Shown: positions 33,457 to 45,089, counted from the stretch's first letter. The stretch: DNA of 64,000 nt from Isoetes taiwanensis (GCA_021234155.1 JAJEKV010000003.1:29373166-29437165), one strand, 5' to 3'. Made by a program: numbers and translations. Notes: a model not told the origin generated them from the letters alone.

Positions 33457-34943
33457 TTGTCAGGCGACCATTCCCATCGAAACCAATTTCTATTCCTTTT
33501 CTTTTTACCGTTTGGCTTCCGGTTCCTTTTGGCACCCTCAAGCCTTCTGTCCATCCTACAAATCCACCCATCCACAGGCATGGACAGGCTGCATATGCTG
33601 TTAATCGTTCTTCTGCTGCAAGCATTGACAATTGCATTGAAGCTGCTGGATGAGGTGAATTCAATTATAGAAGATGATGAGGAATCCAACAACAACAACA
33701 AACACTTGGAGCTTGCTGAAGATGGCTGTGAGGAAGAACACCAGAAGTCCCTTTCAGCAATGTTTTTTCTTTCTATGTTTTTTGATGAATGTAGGCTCCC
33801 CAGAGGCACTTTCAGGTATGGGGAATGGTACATTAGGCCAAGATCAAATCATTGGTGGTTGCATTTTGAAGATTATGTTATGATTGTTGATGCTGCTAGA
33901 TTTAAACAGCTTTTCAGAATTTCACAAGAAACATTCCATTACATTTGTGAAATGGTTGAACCTGATCTAGAGGTTCGTACACCCCCATCCTTCTCTTCCA
34001 TTCCAAATCGTGTTCTTTCAGTTCAGAAACAAGTTGCCATTGCATTGAAAAGATTGGCTACAGGTGAAAGCTTTTTGTCTATATCAGAATTCTTCGGTGT
34101 TGGAACATCTACAGCTGCACGGATCACTCTGAAATTTGTAGAAGCTTTGTTAAAAAATTGTCAGCAACATTTACAGTGGCCAACATGTGCTGATATGCTT
34201 GCAGTGAAACGTGGGTTCCAGTCAAAACATGGTTTTCCAAATTGTTGTGGAGCCATTGATGCTACACATATCATTATGGAGCTTCCTGAATATGAAAATG
34301 TAGAGAAAATAATTTTTCTATGCTAGTGCAGGCCATTGTCGATAGCCGCACAAGGTTTTTAGATGTCGTTGCAGGATATCCAGGTAGTGTCAATGATGCA
34401 CGTCAACTTTGAGTTTCAAACTTTGCACAATTGGTTCAAAGACAAGAAAGATTGAATGGGCCTTCTGTTCAAGTATCTAATCAAAGCATTCGAGAATATA
34501 TAATTGGTGATGTAGGATACCCATTGTTGCCGTGGCTCATTGTGCCTTTTCCAGGTTTAAATCTATCTACTAAAACAGATAGGTACAATTACATGCACTC
34601 TTCAACTCGTATGGCTGTAGAACGTGCATTTGGTCTTTTGAAAAAATCATGGCAACTCCTCAATAGAAAGATTTACAAGCCCAACAAGAGGTCTCTGTCC
34701 AGAATTATCATTGCTTGTTGTATGCTTCATAATATCATGATAGACAGGGGGGACCGTTATTCTACAGCTGTATTTGAGAGCCTTGAGAACTTTGAACATT
34801 CAGCTCCATATGACGTGAGCCTCAAAACACTGGGCATCAACTCCGACAAACTTTATGCGACTATTTGTGGACAAGGAGATGAGTACAGCAAATGGAGAAG
34901 CCTATTCAATGTTATAGGCTTTTACCAAAGTGATCTGATATAA
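33457..34943 (+). pseudogene. PIF/Harbinger transposase (HARBI1/ALP1-like), two breaks
   Basis: The frame from 33457 (or the inner ATG at 33580) reads an acidic N-terminal part, then FKQLFRISQETFHYICEMV, QKQVAIALKRLATGESF and an HTH-like SISEFFGVGTSTAARI. The catalytic strand GAIDATHIIM is at about 34251-34280. A frameshift near 34310 and a TGA at 34411-34413 (ARQL*VSNF, probably from CGA) break it. The rest is open from about 34414: IIGDVGYPLLPWL (second D, about 34508), AVERAFGLLKKSW (catalytic E, about 34619), and a tail ending in IGFYQSDLI. Length and order match plant HARBI1-type DDE_Tnp_4 proteins. The family includes active transposases and the domesticated chromatin factor ALP1; this copy is broken and looks transposon-derived. 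Confidence 0.9.
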
Positions 34944-34944
34944 A

Positions 34945-36215
34945 GTGATCTGATTTCCATGATCGTGATTTGCTAGATATTGATATGTGCAATTTTACTT
35001 GATCCGGCTTTAGCTTGAAAATTGTATTATGTGTTTGATGCTAAATTAACAAAACTGTTTGCATTTTACAAGCAAAATTAAGGCTTCACAGGTTGCAAAG
35101 CCACTGTTGTTGACTCTAGAATCCATAATTTTGTGCATTGCGTTTCCATATTATGTACTCCATTTGAGAATGATATAAGTGCCCTATCAGATGAGCATGA
35201 TAGAAGGCCCTATCAGTTCATGCTGATGGGGCATCTGATAGTGTTATTGTTTAGGTTCTTTGTTTGATAATCCTTGATAGCGGCTTTTATGGCGTCCTCT
35301 GCAAGCATGCTAACAATGCAGCTTCACAGGCGACAGGGATAAATGTTTGGCAATATCACTGTTCCAAACACATTAACATTATTAGTACTATAATATAATA
35401 CAGAAGATCTACTCTGGAGTACAGAATTACCTGTTTGTAATAGATAGAGCTTCATCTGTTCCTCTTCCTGTTCTAGTTATACAAACAAAAAAAATATGCA
35501 CACACTCACATGAAAGTTAGAAACAAGTTTTGAAGTAATACTAAGGCCAATGTTGAAAAAGAAGACAATCATACCTACAGAAGAAGATACAATGGCAGAT
35601 CCGCAGCCAAAATTCTTGAATCTACGATTTTCCCAGTAATTTTGTCTACCTTAATTTGCACTTTCATTACATCACCACAAGCAGGAGCACCAACTAACCC
35701 TGTACCAACATCTGGATCATTCTCGTGATGCTCTACAACCTTTTCGTGATAACTTCTAAAGGGCTTGCTGAAAATAATCTGCTATAAACAACTCTAGATG
35801 TAGCATTTCTCGCATTTGCCAACATGGCCACACGGCTGAAAGAATAAATTTACTCAAATTCAATTTGTGTCTCAAATACAAATGCATTAAATTTCAATGC
35901 TATAAAAATGTATGAATAAGAAACAGCGAAAGCTAAGAAATTTAGCCAAGTTCGTGAATTGGGCAAAAGGATTAGGATGCCTCCCCATTAGACTTTAGAC
36001 TTTAGAATTGATTATCCAGTCAAATGTTCATATTTTTTGTGATTCTGTGTGACTCCAATTGTTATTATTTGGACCCCTGGAGAATGTTTTCATGTCATTT
36101 TTTGAGACCTTGCGCAGATGAGGAACTCATAACTACGATATCAGCATCAATATAAATCCTTATCGGCCTCTTGTATGTAAAGGGAGAGTCATTTTTTTTT
36201 GCATATCATTACTAG
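34945..36215. other. No supported gene
   Basis: AT-rich. CCCTATCAG and ATGATAGAAGG motifs recur at 35180-35240, forming short inverted pairs. GCCTCCCCATTAG at 35971 repeats 33394-33407. No coding region is supported. Confidence 0.5.
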
Positions 36216-36218
36216 AAG

Positions 36219-36282
36219 AGTACTGATAACTAGTTATCAGTACTGGAGGAGTGATGATAATTAATTATCAGTACTCCTCCAG
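36219..36282. repeat. Two abutting palindromes
   Basis: 36219-36244 is a perfect 26-bp palindrome (AGTACTGATAACT and its reverse complement). 36243-36282 is a near-perfect 40-bp palindrome, CTGGAGGAGT..GATAATT with its complement, with two paired-position mismatches. Both carry GATAA/TTATC at the centre. Confidence 0.9.
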
Positions 36283-36309
36283 TAATGACAAATTTTAATG
36301 CAGATAAGA

Positions 36310-36475
36310 CCGATAAGGCGGTTATCGGGTCGTCGCTTCTGATGTCACTTTTGATAACCGCCGAGGCCCGTTATCAAACACGGCCTCGGCCTTACGTGCC
36401 AAATACCTGGCCTCGGACGTACAGCCTCGGCCACGCATTTTTGGTTATCAGCCTTAGCTAGACCGATAACCTTAC
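36310..36475. repeat. Cluster of GTTATC/GATAAC and GGCCTCGG motifs
   Basis: GTTATC or GATAAC occurs near 36319, 36353, 36372, 36444 and 36466 in both orientations, interleaved with GGCCTCGG/CCGAGGCC. Together with the palindromes just before it, this is a dense array of inverted short motifs in a CpG-rich patch. Confidence 0.7.
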
Positions 36476-36829
36476 CTAATCGTTCGAAATAGGAGAGTCC
36501 CATTTCAATTTCTCAGTTTTTTGACCTGCACCATGCTAGATTGGCTTCTTGGTTCATTGTTCATAAACCTCCTGGATTCAAATCTCGTGTCTTTTAAAGT
36601 TAAAACAAGGTGGAAACTGATAATTAAATGCACAAACAATTATATGAACCAACGTTTGAGCAAAGTTTGAAATCTGGATTCTAGAATGTTCCTGCCTTTT
36701 GCTGCCACAAATATCTGAACAGAATGAAAAACAGAAATATGCAATGTAACAGTAAAACATAAATATGCAATGCAGAACATTATCTTGATACACGAATTCC
36801 TGAGAAAATAAATTCAGCAGCAGCAATAA

Positions 36830-36876
36830 CGGCGGCCGCCCGATGGTTTCAGGTCTCTCCCTTAGCTATGGCTGAT
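36830..36876 (+). repeat. 47-bp direct repeat, copy 2
   Basis: Same motif as 33343-33389, from CGGCGGCCGCCCGATGG to AGCTATGGCTGA. A short open frame (36886-37254) follows with no recognised family. Confidence 0.9.
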
Positions 36877-37310
36877 GCGTGAATTTTGTTAGGGTTACTG
36901 AGATATCTGTGGGTTCTCGCATGGCCATCCCTGCTTCAGAATATAAGTTTGGCCGGCAAGCCTTCCGGTGGATCAAACAGCAATTCGCCAGAGGGATGCC
37001 TTCGATTTAAGCAAATTATCCGAAAAATTACCTCCCATTTTAGAGGCACCGGAGAGAGGCGAAAGTTTAAGGCACAGAAAAAGGAGGTCCAAGAGCTTCA
37101 GCACCATATTCGACGAGAGCAGGGGAGAAAAGGTATGCAAGAAATTTGTGAAGCAATGGGTACAGCAGTAAGCAATGGGCACAGCAGTAAGCAGAGAGTC
37201 CGTGAAGCAAACAGTTTCAAATATTTGGGGTTAATCGGTACTCACGAATTTTAAGTATGGCATTCCGGCATAGGCTTCCATCACTCTAAATCTTAAGAGT
37301 TTGTGCTGAA

Positions 37311-37488
37311 GCAGAGGTCGCCTGGCATCCGTTGCCTCCTATTCCTGGGATGAATTCTAATCTTCATTGTGGCTTTGGCACTGCTGTTGTTGCAAACAAA
37401 CTACGCATAACCAGTTGCTTTGCAACAAACGAGGTCTTGCAGTTTGATCTATTTTACAAGAAATGGAGCAAAGCAGCATATTTCTTTT
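37311..37488 (+). pseudogene. Kelch-repeat fragment of an F-box/kelch protein, captured
   Basis: In one frame it reads WHPLPPIPGMNSNLHCGFG, AVVANKL, then TNEVLQFDLFYKKWSKAA. The spacing of W..LPP.P, G...V and the next-repeat N.V..FD...W matches plant kelch repeats, but the expected GG of the blade is lost (RITSCF in its place). F-box/kelch proteins are substrate adaptors of SCF ubiquitin ligases. This piece has no start or stop of its own. Confidence 0.7.
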
Positions 37489-37689
37489 CCCTTCTTTTTA
37501 TCTATTGTTATCCATTTGTTTCTGATCTGCTGTAGATGTTTCTATTGCATATCAATTAAGATTTGTATCCAAGGACACAAATGTTGTATGTTACATAGCA
37601 GGTTCTGTTCTATTTTATTCTACTTTCTTTAAACACGTTAGCTCACTATTGTTCAAAAGTTTGATATAACTGGTGGCAGTTTTGATGCA

Positions 37690-37773
37690 GGAGAAGAATC
37701 AATTATTCCTGGTCTATCTGACGATTTAGCTTTAAAGTGTTTGGCATTCCTAAGCAAAGACTCACTTTAATGT
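37690..37773 (+). pseudogene. F-box fragment, captured, downstream of the kelch piece
   Basis: After an acceptor-like TTTTGATGCAG the frame reads EESIIPGLSDDLALKCLAF, then LSKDSL and a TAA at about 37768-37770. This is the IPGLPDD.AL.CLA core typical of plant F-box/kelch proteins. In intact genes the F-box precedes the kelch repeats; here it follows, so the two pieces were shuffled or come from separate captures. Confidence 0.65.
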
Positions 37774-38019
37774 TTCTGCAGTCATGGGAAGGGATGCACC
37801 TATTCATCTAGAGGCAAAATTATTACATAATGGGGAAAAAAACATATATATTGAGTTTTTGGTTGTTGTGATGCATCTATTCTTTTGGACGAATTATCAC
37901 ATAGTGCAGACTTGGAAGGGAGAAACATCTCTGTTATTGCTGCACTTTCCCTGCTTTTGTATGTTGGAGGAGGTAAAATTGTATATTTAACTACTTTTTA
38001 TGTATATCCATTCTTGCTT

Positions 38020-39490
38020 CTCCAAAGGGAAAAATTTGGACAGACATCTCTGTTGAGTATTTGGTTGGTGTAGATTGCTGGACTTTCTCTGCTATCGTAT
38101 ATTGAGCAGGTAAAACCTTATAATCATGTTTGTTGTCCAACATCCTCTTCTGAATTGTGTTTGTTGTACAGCATCTCTTATGTGATTAGACAATGATTGA
38201 TCCGTCCAATTCGGAATATCTCCATAATGGCTGTCCTGAGAGAGTGTTGTTACCAACACTAACAAACAAACGGCTAGGAAGAGTTGAAAATTCTGAGGGC
38301 AACGATGCTCTGAGCTGACTTTATCTCCCTGATCCTGCCAGGTGCTGAAATGCCTCTCTAATAGTTCCAACCTCTTTTGTATTATGGACACATTTGCATG
38401 GTGCCAAGATTCGTAGAAGATAGAAGATACAATCATTTCGCAGACCCCATTCTGGCACTGAGCATCTGTGCATATTTTGAATGTACGATGATGCCTCTCT
38501 TTTGGCTACCATTTTTCAATCAGCGAAAAAGATATAATCATCCTTTGCTGTTGTTTAAACAATAAAGGAAAAAATTGGATAGACATCTCTGTTCAGTATT
38601 TGGTTGGTGTATAAGGTTTTGCTGTAGATGTTCATATGATTTTGGGCAAAGGTTGGGTTTGGTGATTGCCTTTTTTTTTTTTTTAAGTGGCTTTTTTGTA
38701 ATGGTTCGATATAGAAATTAGATTCTTTCCATTTTTGGTCGCGGGCATGCATCCGACCTCCTGGGCATGCATCCGACCTCCTGGCTGCAGTAGGGTTGCC
38801 GGATATTGCAAGTGGAGTTGCAAGAGGTTGCAGCAGGGCATCTGCCGCATCTACTGCTGCATTATTTGGATCCTGGATCCTGGATTATCGAGATTTGGCT
38901 CTGGCTGCCGCCTCTGTGATGGCATTTACCCCTGTGTAGCAGATTTCATCAAACACAAGAGAGATGATTTTCATGCTTTAAATTTCTATTCCGGATTAGC
39001 CGTCTCTTTGCTTTCTCTATTTTCCTGCCTCATTTGGCATGGCTCCTGGATCTGGCTGCGGGATCTCGCATGGCTGCAGAGAGCCCATGCCTAGGTACTG
39101 CTGGTAAAGCGTTCACCGGGGTTGGATTTGCCGGCCAGTGGATCCTTCCACCAACAGACGATTCAAATTGCTATTCTGCCTATTCTGTGCTTTCTCTATT
39201 CCTGTTCCTATTCTCTGCTTTCTCTATTCCTATTCCTATTGTGTGCTTTCTGTATTTTCCTGCCTTCACCGGAGCTTTGCACCAGGCTCAGGCTTCATCG
39301 AACTACTGATATGTGCATGTATTTGCACATTTTGGTGTATCACTTATTTATACCTGATAATTCAATGGTTTAACATTGGTTAAAGCTTAAAAAAAATAAA
39401 AAAGGTTACACTTAGCGATACTCTGCTTTCGTATATTGAGCAGGTAAAACCTTATATTTGTGTTTGTTGTGCAGCATCCTCTTAACACAG
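38020..39490. repeat. Internal duplications in the Helitron 3' half
   Basis: TCGTATATTGAGCAGGTAAA with flanks at 38090-38160 recurs at 39427-39490. GACATCTCTGTT.AGTATTTGG at 38041-38072 recurs at 38581-38612. GGGCATGCATCCGACCTCCT is a 22-bp tandem pair at 38742-38785. AATTTT/TTCCTATTC runs fill 39180-39250. No protein is supported here. Confidence 0.75.
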
Positions 39491-39786
39491 TTGAGACCCT
39501 TTTGTTCAAGCAGGTATTCCTCATTCGCTTCTTATCTCTACATATGCACATCATAGGCATGGCTTATAAGCTTTCAATCTCTATGACAAAACGAAAGTAG
39601 CAAAATAAAAGCTGATACTGTATTTTAACTAAGTTACAAGACAAACATAATCAAATATTCATTAACACCAGCAACCTCCCACCGATCACAATTTCAGTTC
39701 CGATGTAGTGCATTTTGAACATAAGAAGCTGCTCAAACAACCACTAATGTTTTTCATGCTTGAACTGCCTTGGTATAATCACACAG

Positions 39787-39817
39787 AAAGCCCACCAACG
39801 GTGGGCAATTTTCTAGT
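39787..39817 (+). other. Helitron 3' stem-loop and CTAG terminus
   Basis: GCCCACC-AAC-GGTGGGC, then AATTTT and CTAG, then T. Stem and loop lengths equal those at 15431 and 27688, with one compensated base pair. Confidence 0.8.
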
Positions 39818-39819
39818 TT

Positions 39820-40960
39820 CCATGGATCTCCATAAACTGGCCAATTTAACCTGTCAAAGACTAATTTGCCAGATCTAGCCCTTAATTAATGTCTATAACA
39901 TTGTTGGCGTGTCGAATTAATGCTATCTAAGAGCAATCCAAAGGAATTTGGCCTCTTCCCGGGCTTGATCAATGCAAATTTATCAATTTCGGCATGCTAT
40001 GGGGTCGATTTGCCATGCTCTGGATTGTTCAGTTTTGGTAGATAAATCAGGCAATTGAAGCTAGGGATGAGATCTGGCCATGACTTGAAGATTCGATTTT
40101 GAATCCGAAACCAGGAGTCCTAAAGAATCTGGAGAAGGCATCCAAGTCTGGCTTTTTGCACGGCCTTGCCCGTCGCTTTTCCTTCATTCAATGATTTTGG
40201 ATTATCTACTAATTTTGTTTTTTTGTCTTTCAATGGTTTTTCATTGTCTGCTTGTGGATTAGAATCAAAGCAGTCTTCTGTCATTCGCCCCATGACTAGG
40301 CTTTTTTTCCCTTTTTGGTACAAAATTTGTCACACAATTTAAGCTTAAGGAACTACTTCAATTGCCTAATTTATCTTCTCCTTCAGCCATGGTTGCATCC
40401 CCTGCATATTGGCAAAAATCCAAAAGAAAATACCTCAAGACCTGCTCACATTTTAGTGGTCAGAGAAGCTTTTCATTTAAGTGGGTATATCATATAACAA
40501 CTTTTTTTTTTATGCCTCAGACCACTCCTAGACATTAGGACTATATTCGTTTTGTAAATCTAGTGGTGATAATGCTTTCCCCTACGCCACTTAATCTAGA
40601 CCGTTGTCTGCTAGACTCGCTTCTGCTTTGTAAGATTTATCGCATTATCCAAATGTCAGATGTACATGGGCTTCTCATTTGAATGTTTGACAACCTAAAT
40701 TACAAAACTATCAAACAGAGGGTCCAACGACTTAAAACGTCTCTCTGACCCCAGAAATACCTCACATATTCAAATTTCGCGTACTAATTTTCGAGCTCTG
40801 CAATGCCTTACTTTTCAGTGCCCTGAATACTATCTGATAATTAATGAAGAAATTCATCGAGAGCCAAATATCTATTTCCTAAGCCTTTTCAAAAGGTCAT
40901 CTGAGAATAACAAATACTTAATATACAACAATAATGATTTGGAAAAGGTTCTTTCCCGCT
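39820..40960. other. No supported gene
   Basis: AT-rich. A minus-strand run at 40323-40120 is Lys-rich (PLKDKKTKLVDNPKSL) but short and without exon signals. Confidence 0.5.
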
Positions 40961-40964
40961 CAAA

Positions 40965-41335
40965 CATGCCACCTATGCTGAAACATGCCACCTAGACTCT
41001 AACATGCCAAGGTGGCTCAAACATGCCACCTAGGCTCCAACATGCGAAGGTGGCTCAAACATGCCAAGGTGCTCAAACATGCCACCTAGGCTCGAACATA
41101 CCAAGGTGGCTCCAACATGCCATCTAGGCTCGAACATGCCAAGGTGGCTCAAACATGCTAAGGTAGCTCAAACTTGCCACGTGGGCTCCAACATGCCACC
41201 TAGGCTCCAACATGCCAAAATGGCTCAAACATGCCAACTAGGCTCCAACATGCCACTTAGGCTCCAACATGCCAAGGTGCCTCAAACATGTCGCCTAGGT
41301 GGCATGTTGGAGCCTAGGTGGCATGTTAGAACTCA
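40965..41335. repeat. Short tandem repeats of AACATGCCACCTAGGCTC type ending in an inverted pair
   Basis: About twenty units of 15-22 bases alternate CTCAAACATGCCAAGGTGG and CTCCAACATGCCACCTAGG. The last part (41291-41333) is the same motif inverted, CGCCTAGGTGGCATGTTGG twice, so a transcript could fold back on the array. A plus-strand frame through it is low-complexity and unlikely to be a gene. Confidence 0.9.
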
Positions 41336-42320
41336 TTGCTCTGACCACCGAAGGGCAAGGTATGATGCCGTTTTGTGCATATATACTCCATCGAAGGGCA
41401 CCCTCCCTTAGAGCAAAAAACATAAAGGTCTTGTTTACGGACATTCTCACAAAAATTGCTAGTCGCCTCATTTCAGGTTTTTAAGCTGACTTTTTGACGA
41501 ACTGCTCCAAATCACCTCACAAAACGCCATAAATTGCTTGTTGGTATTCTAAATCGCTCTGGTTCACCTGGAATCATCTTAAATTTGACGAAAAATCAAA
41601 ATTGCTCACAAAAAATCACATTTTGACTAGAACCCTAATCACATATCTGAGCAAAGATCGAGCTGAGTTGAGGGGCGGCCAGGATCTTGGTCAGGGGTAG
41701 CCCCCAACTAGGAATTCTGGTCGTGCCCAAGAAATAACGGGTTGGTATCCCGGACCCCGGTGTGATAGGCGGCTACACAGGAATTTAAAATTCTAAAAGG
41801 CTATTGGTTGAAGTAATTTTTTATTTTTAGGCGGCAAAAACAAAAGAAAGGGGAAATTTTAAATCCTTCTACCACCGCTCCATTTGGGGCTTGTCCGCAT
41901 ACGGGCCTTCCTTCTCTCTCACAAGCGGCCGCCCTTCTCTCCTCTGTTGCCATAGCCAAAGCGGTCGGCCTCCCTTCTCTTCTTTGTCGCCATAGCCAAA
42001 GGGGTCGGAGCTGAACATGCCAGAGGTGGCTGGAGATGCCCAAACATGCCGGAATGGACCTCTTGTATGCCGTTCGCGCCTTACATTTGCTGATCAACAC
42101 TGCCCTTTGTATGTTTTTGCCCCAATCGATCTATGCAGCGATGGGATCATCTACAAATCTTTCCGAAAAGGTTAAGGCTTTTTATAGAATATAGATACTA
42201 AGCTTCTAGCCCCTCTGTTTTATCGTTTCTGAGCTGTCGGTACATGCAGGGTACACCAAATGGAGCTTGAATATTTAGTGATCAATGATGAAGAAAGGTA
42301 ATGGAAGTAAGCTCGCATAG
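41336..42320. other. No supported gene
   Basis: A GC-richer patch at 41925-42010 repeats CGGCC.CCCTTCTCT.CT and GCCATAGCCAAA.. twice. Nothing coding is recognised. Confidence 0.5.
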
Positions 42321-42322
42321 CC

Positions 42323-42418
42323 CATGATTTATCTTACAGTTATTCTTTTCTCTTGTTTCTAGGTACATGCATGATTTATCTTACATTTATTCTTTTCTCT
42401 TGTTTCTAGGTACATGCA
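42323..42418. repeat. 47-bp tandem duplication
   Basis: CATGATTTATCTTACA starts copies at 42323 and 42370, both running to TTTCTAGGTACATGC. Confidence 0.9.
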
Positions 42419-43499
42419 TTTACGGTTCCAGAGCACATATACCTCTGCCCTCTTGGTATTTTTTGAGCCCTAAATAGCGGCAATCATCCACAAATCTCAG
42501 CAAAATGTTTTCTTACAGTTTGTTCTTGACATTTTTCATCAATCTTTGCTAATCATTTACTTGCAGAGGTCATTGAATGCCATCTGTATTGAGGCTTACA
42601 GATAAACCTTTTGGCGATGGAAATGGATAAATATCACTATCTGCTGGTAAAGCTACAATAAACTAACTGCCATTGATCTTTAGCAAGGTAGTATATATTT
42701 AGATCTGCTTCTAATGCAACCATAATAGGCTGATCTATTTGGTTCAGGATGTTTGTTTTGTTTATGATGATTTTGAATTTTTTTTATGTTATCTTTGTTT
42801 ATGACGATTTTTTTCATTTTGTTGTAGTAGGCAGTTTCCTTCCACAGGGATGCTAGTTTAGTTGCTTTGGCCTGCAACTACATGATTCAGCCCATTGTCT
42901 TATCTTGTTGATACATTATTTGAGGTAAAAGATGCAAGTCTTTTACTATGTTGATAGTCCTTACTTTTTTCTCAAACATTTTATCCATTTGCTTTAAAAC
43001 TACAGGGACCTGGTTTGCGTATAGAAGATACAAAGAACAAGAACAGATATCAGAGTTTGTTTTCTCGGGTTTTAGTAGGTACTCTATTTTTTTTGCTTTG
43101 ATTTTTGACCTGAATCTGCCTACAAAAGCTTATCAGAGCTTACCTCTTCCAATGGCTTTAAACATGAGTAATTAACATTTCTAATCAGAATATCCCTTCT
43201 TTCCCTTTTATGAAATATTGTCCTAATAAGCCATTGGTGATATAGGAAACCGTGGCTTTGAGCATGGAACAAATCTAAAAGCAGCATGTTGACATACTGA
43301 TAAAAGGAGGTCAGTTAGACTGATATGCATTTTTTGCAGATTAGGTTACCAATTAAATACATATTCACTATTATTGTAAGTGGCTTCTCATTTTTTAGTA
43401 GATAATGCTAGCCCATGCTTTTGTAGACATTCTATTTCATTGTTATTGCCTGAAAGGACTTGTTTGGGTTCGATTCCCATAAGGTGAAGAAAATCAAAA

Positions 43500-43930
43500 G
43501 CCTACGTGGACATGACCTGTAGTAATTTTTTTATAGTGTTGTAATTTTAGTTTCGACGCATGAAAACAATGTTTTTTTTTTTTTCAATGTGTGGACATGC
43601 CATGTAGTTTTTCTTTTTACTGTAGTAATATTAGTTTTCCACATGTTGTAATATCGAAAACAACGTGTCTTGTATTGAAAATAAACAATGTCTAGTTACA
43701 CTAGAAATAACACTAAAAAAAAAAACAACACAGAAAGACCATGAAGACCATGCGTTGTTTATAGGTGAATACCACACTTGAAACCATGTTGTTTTTACTG
43801 AAAAACACACGTTGTTTTTCTCTAAACCACACATAGAATTTACAGGTTGTTTTACACGGTGAAAACTACACATAAAAACTATGAGTGCAAATTTTTGGAG
43901 GGTTTTTTTGGGAAGGGTTTAGAGGGCTTC
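43500..43930 (+). repeat. AACAAC/CACGTTG-rich repeat, left arm of an inverted pair
   Basis: The T- and A-rich block with ACAACGTG/CACGTTGTTTTT motifs ends in TTTTTGGAGGGTTTTTTTG (about 43892). The reverse complement of this end, with a similar AAACAACAC-rich block, lies at about 48520-48740. The pair brackets 43.5-48.7 kb, including the MULE. Confidence 0.55.
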
Positions 43931-44479
43931 CTTATATACAAATGATTTATAGACAAAATGTTCTAGATTTTCGTTGGTTCACTTGTTTGGAGTTGACTCT
44001 CCAATGTCTATCAGAGCATTTGTTGTACGAAGTATTGAAGTTCAAAATCAATGCCTTTTTCAACAAATATTTGGATATTCAACAAGAGGTTCTTTTGTGC
44101 CGCCTTAGCGACCTGTAGCAATTCTTCCACTTCATCACTGCTCTTTAGAACATTAGATGTACGAGCAACTTTATGTCTTTTTCAATAGTGTGAGGACCAG
44201 GACATTCAGTTGCTGCAGAAGGAGCTTCTCATGATGCAAAATAAAACATGAAACAAAACAATCAAATGTCTGGGATGCAAGGAATGTTATTACTTCAAAA
44301 AACACGATTTAACAACCCTATAACATTCAGCCAAGAACCAGATAAAATCAGTATGAACATTTACTGTTATCAATGGCATGCACCAAAGCACAGGCTATGA
44401 AGTAACAAGAACATAGCTAAAAAACAAAGCTTGAAAAGTAATTTTTACCTGTTTTCAGAGTATGTGCACCGGTGCACTA

Positions 44480-44820
44480 CATCTAGAAATATTGTAGCTT
44501 GCGCTCTTCTTTTGTCAAGAACAAAGTCCGCTGAGACAAAGGACAAAGATTGAAAAATATTTCACAGCTGCAGAGCATGTGCGGCGGCGCACTAGGTCTG
44601 GAAAGACCTAGTTCAAAGTCTGTCCAGAAAAAAATCCGTTGAGACATAGTTACAAACATAGAAAAAATCCGTTGAGACATAGAAAAAAATCCGTTGAGAC
44701 ATTGTTACAGAGCATGAGCGCCGGAAAGATCAGAGAAATCAGAGAAAGTTACAAACTTAAAAAATATTTAGTACCTGTTTAGAGCATGCGCGCCGGCGCA
44801 CTGGGTCTGGAAAGATGCTC
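44480..44820. repeat. Short dispersed repeats: AGAGCATG.GC(G)CCGG and AAATCCG-TTGAGACA
   Basis: CAGAGCATG/GCACTAGGTCTGGAAAGA segments occur near 44455-44480, 44570-44612, 44705 and 44780-44815. AAAATCCGTTGAGACAT occurs three times at 44630-44702. No gene is supported between 43.9 and 44.95 kb. Confidence 0.7.
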
Positions 44821-45089
44821 TTCTGCCAAAAAAAACATGCATTCAAGTAAAAAGAAGGGGCACACTATTTTCAAATAAAACTTTCTCTTGTCATTCTCAA
44901 CGTCGTCCTTTCTCCAAAGCATTTACCTACTACCGTCAACGTCCTCCTTTCTTTCTCCAAAGCATTTGGAACAAAATATTTTTACCCCGGTTATTGTGAT
45001 TCCATCGCAAAAAATTCCATCCCGCGGAATCACCAGGCCGGAGACCCCGTTATCCGTACTAGAGCCCCCGTTATCCGTACCTGACAGGG

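Larger units (their letters stand above)
33223..39816 (+). mobile_element. Helitron (inferred full span) with HARBI1 and F-box/kelch fragments
   Basis: The 5' end after A33222 reads TCTTATATTATAATGTT, as in the other two Helitrons. The 3' end is GCCCACC-AAC-GGTGGGC (39790-39806), then AATTTT and CTAG (39813-39816), followed by T39817. The stem differs from the other family members by a paired change (C-G for G-C) that keeps the stem intact. No Rep/helicase is present. Pairing these ends is inference; no other Helitron end of this type was noticed between them, apart from a doubtful minus-strand AT-rich motif near 35395-35410. Confidence 0.65.

Noticed and set aside
35395-35415. Minus-strand Helitron 5' end (TCTTCTGTATTATATTATAG)
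   Set aside because: Only AT-rich resemblance; no matching minus-strand 3' end nearby.
40965-41411. 116-residue plus-strand protein with a repeated MPxxLxH pattern
   Set aside because: Low-complexity translation of short tandem repeats.
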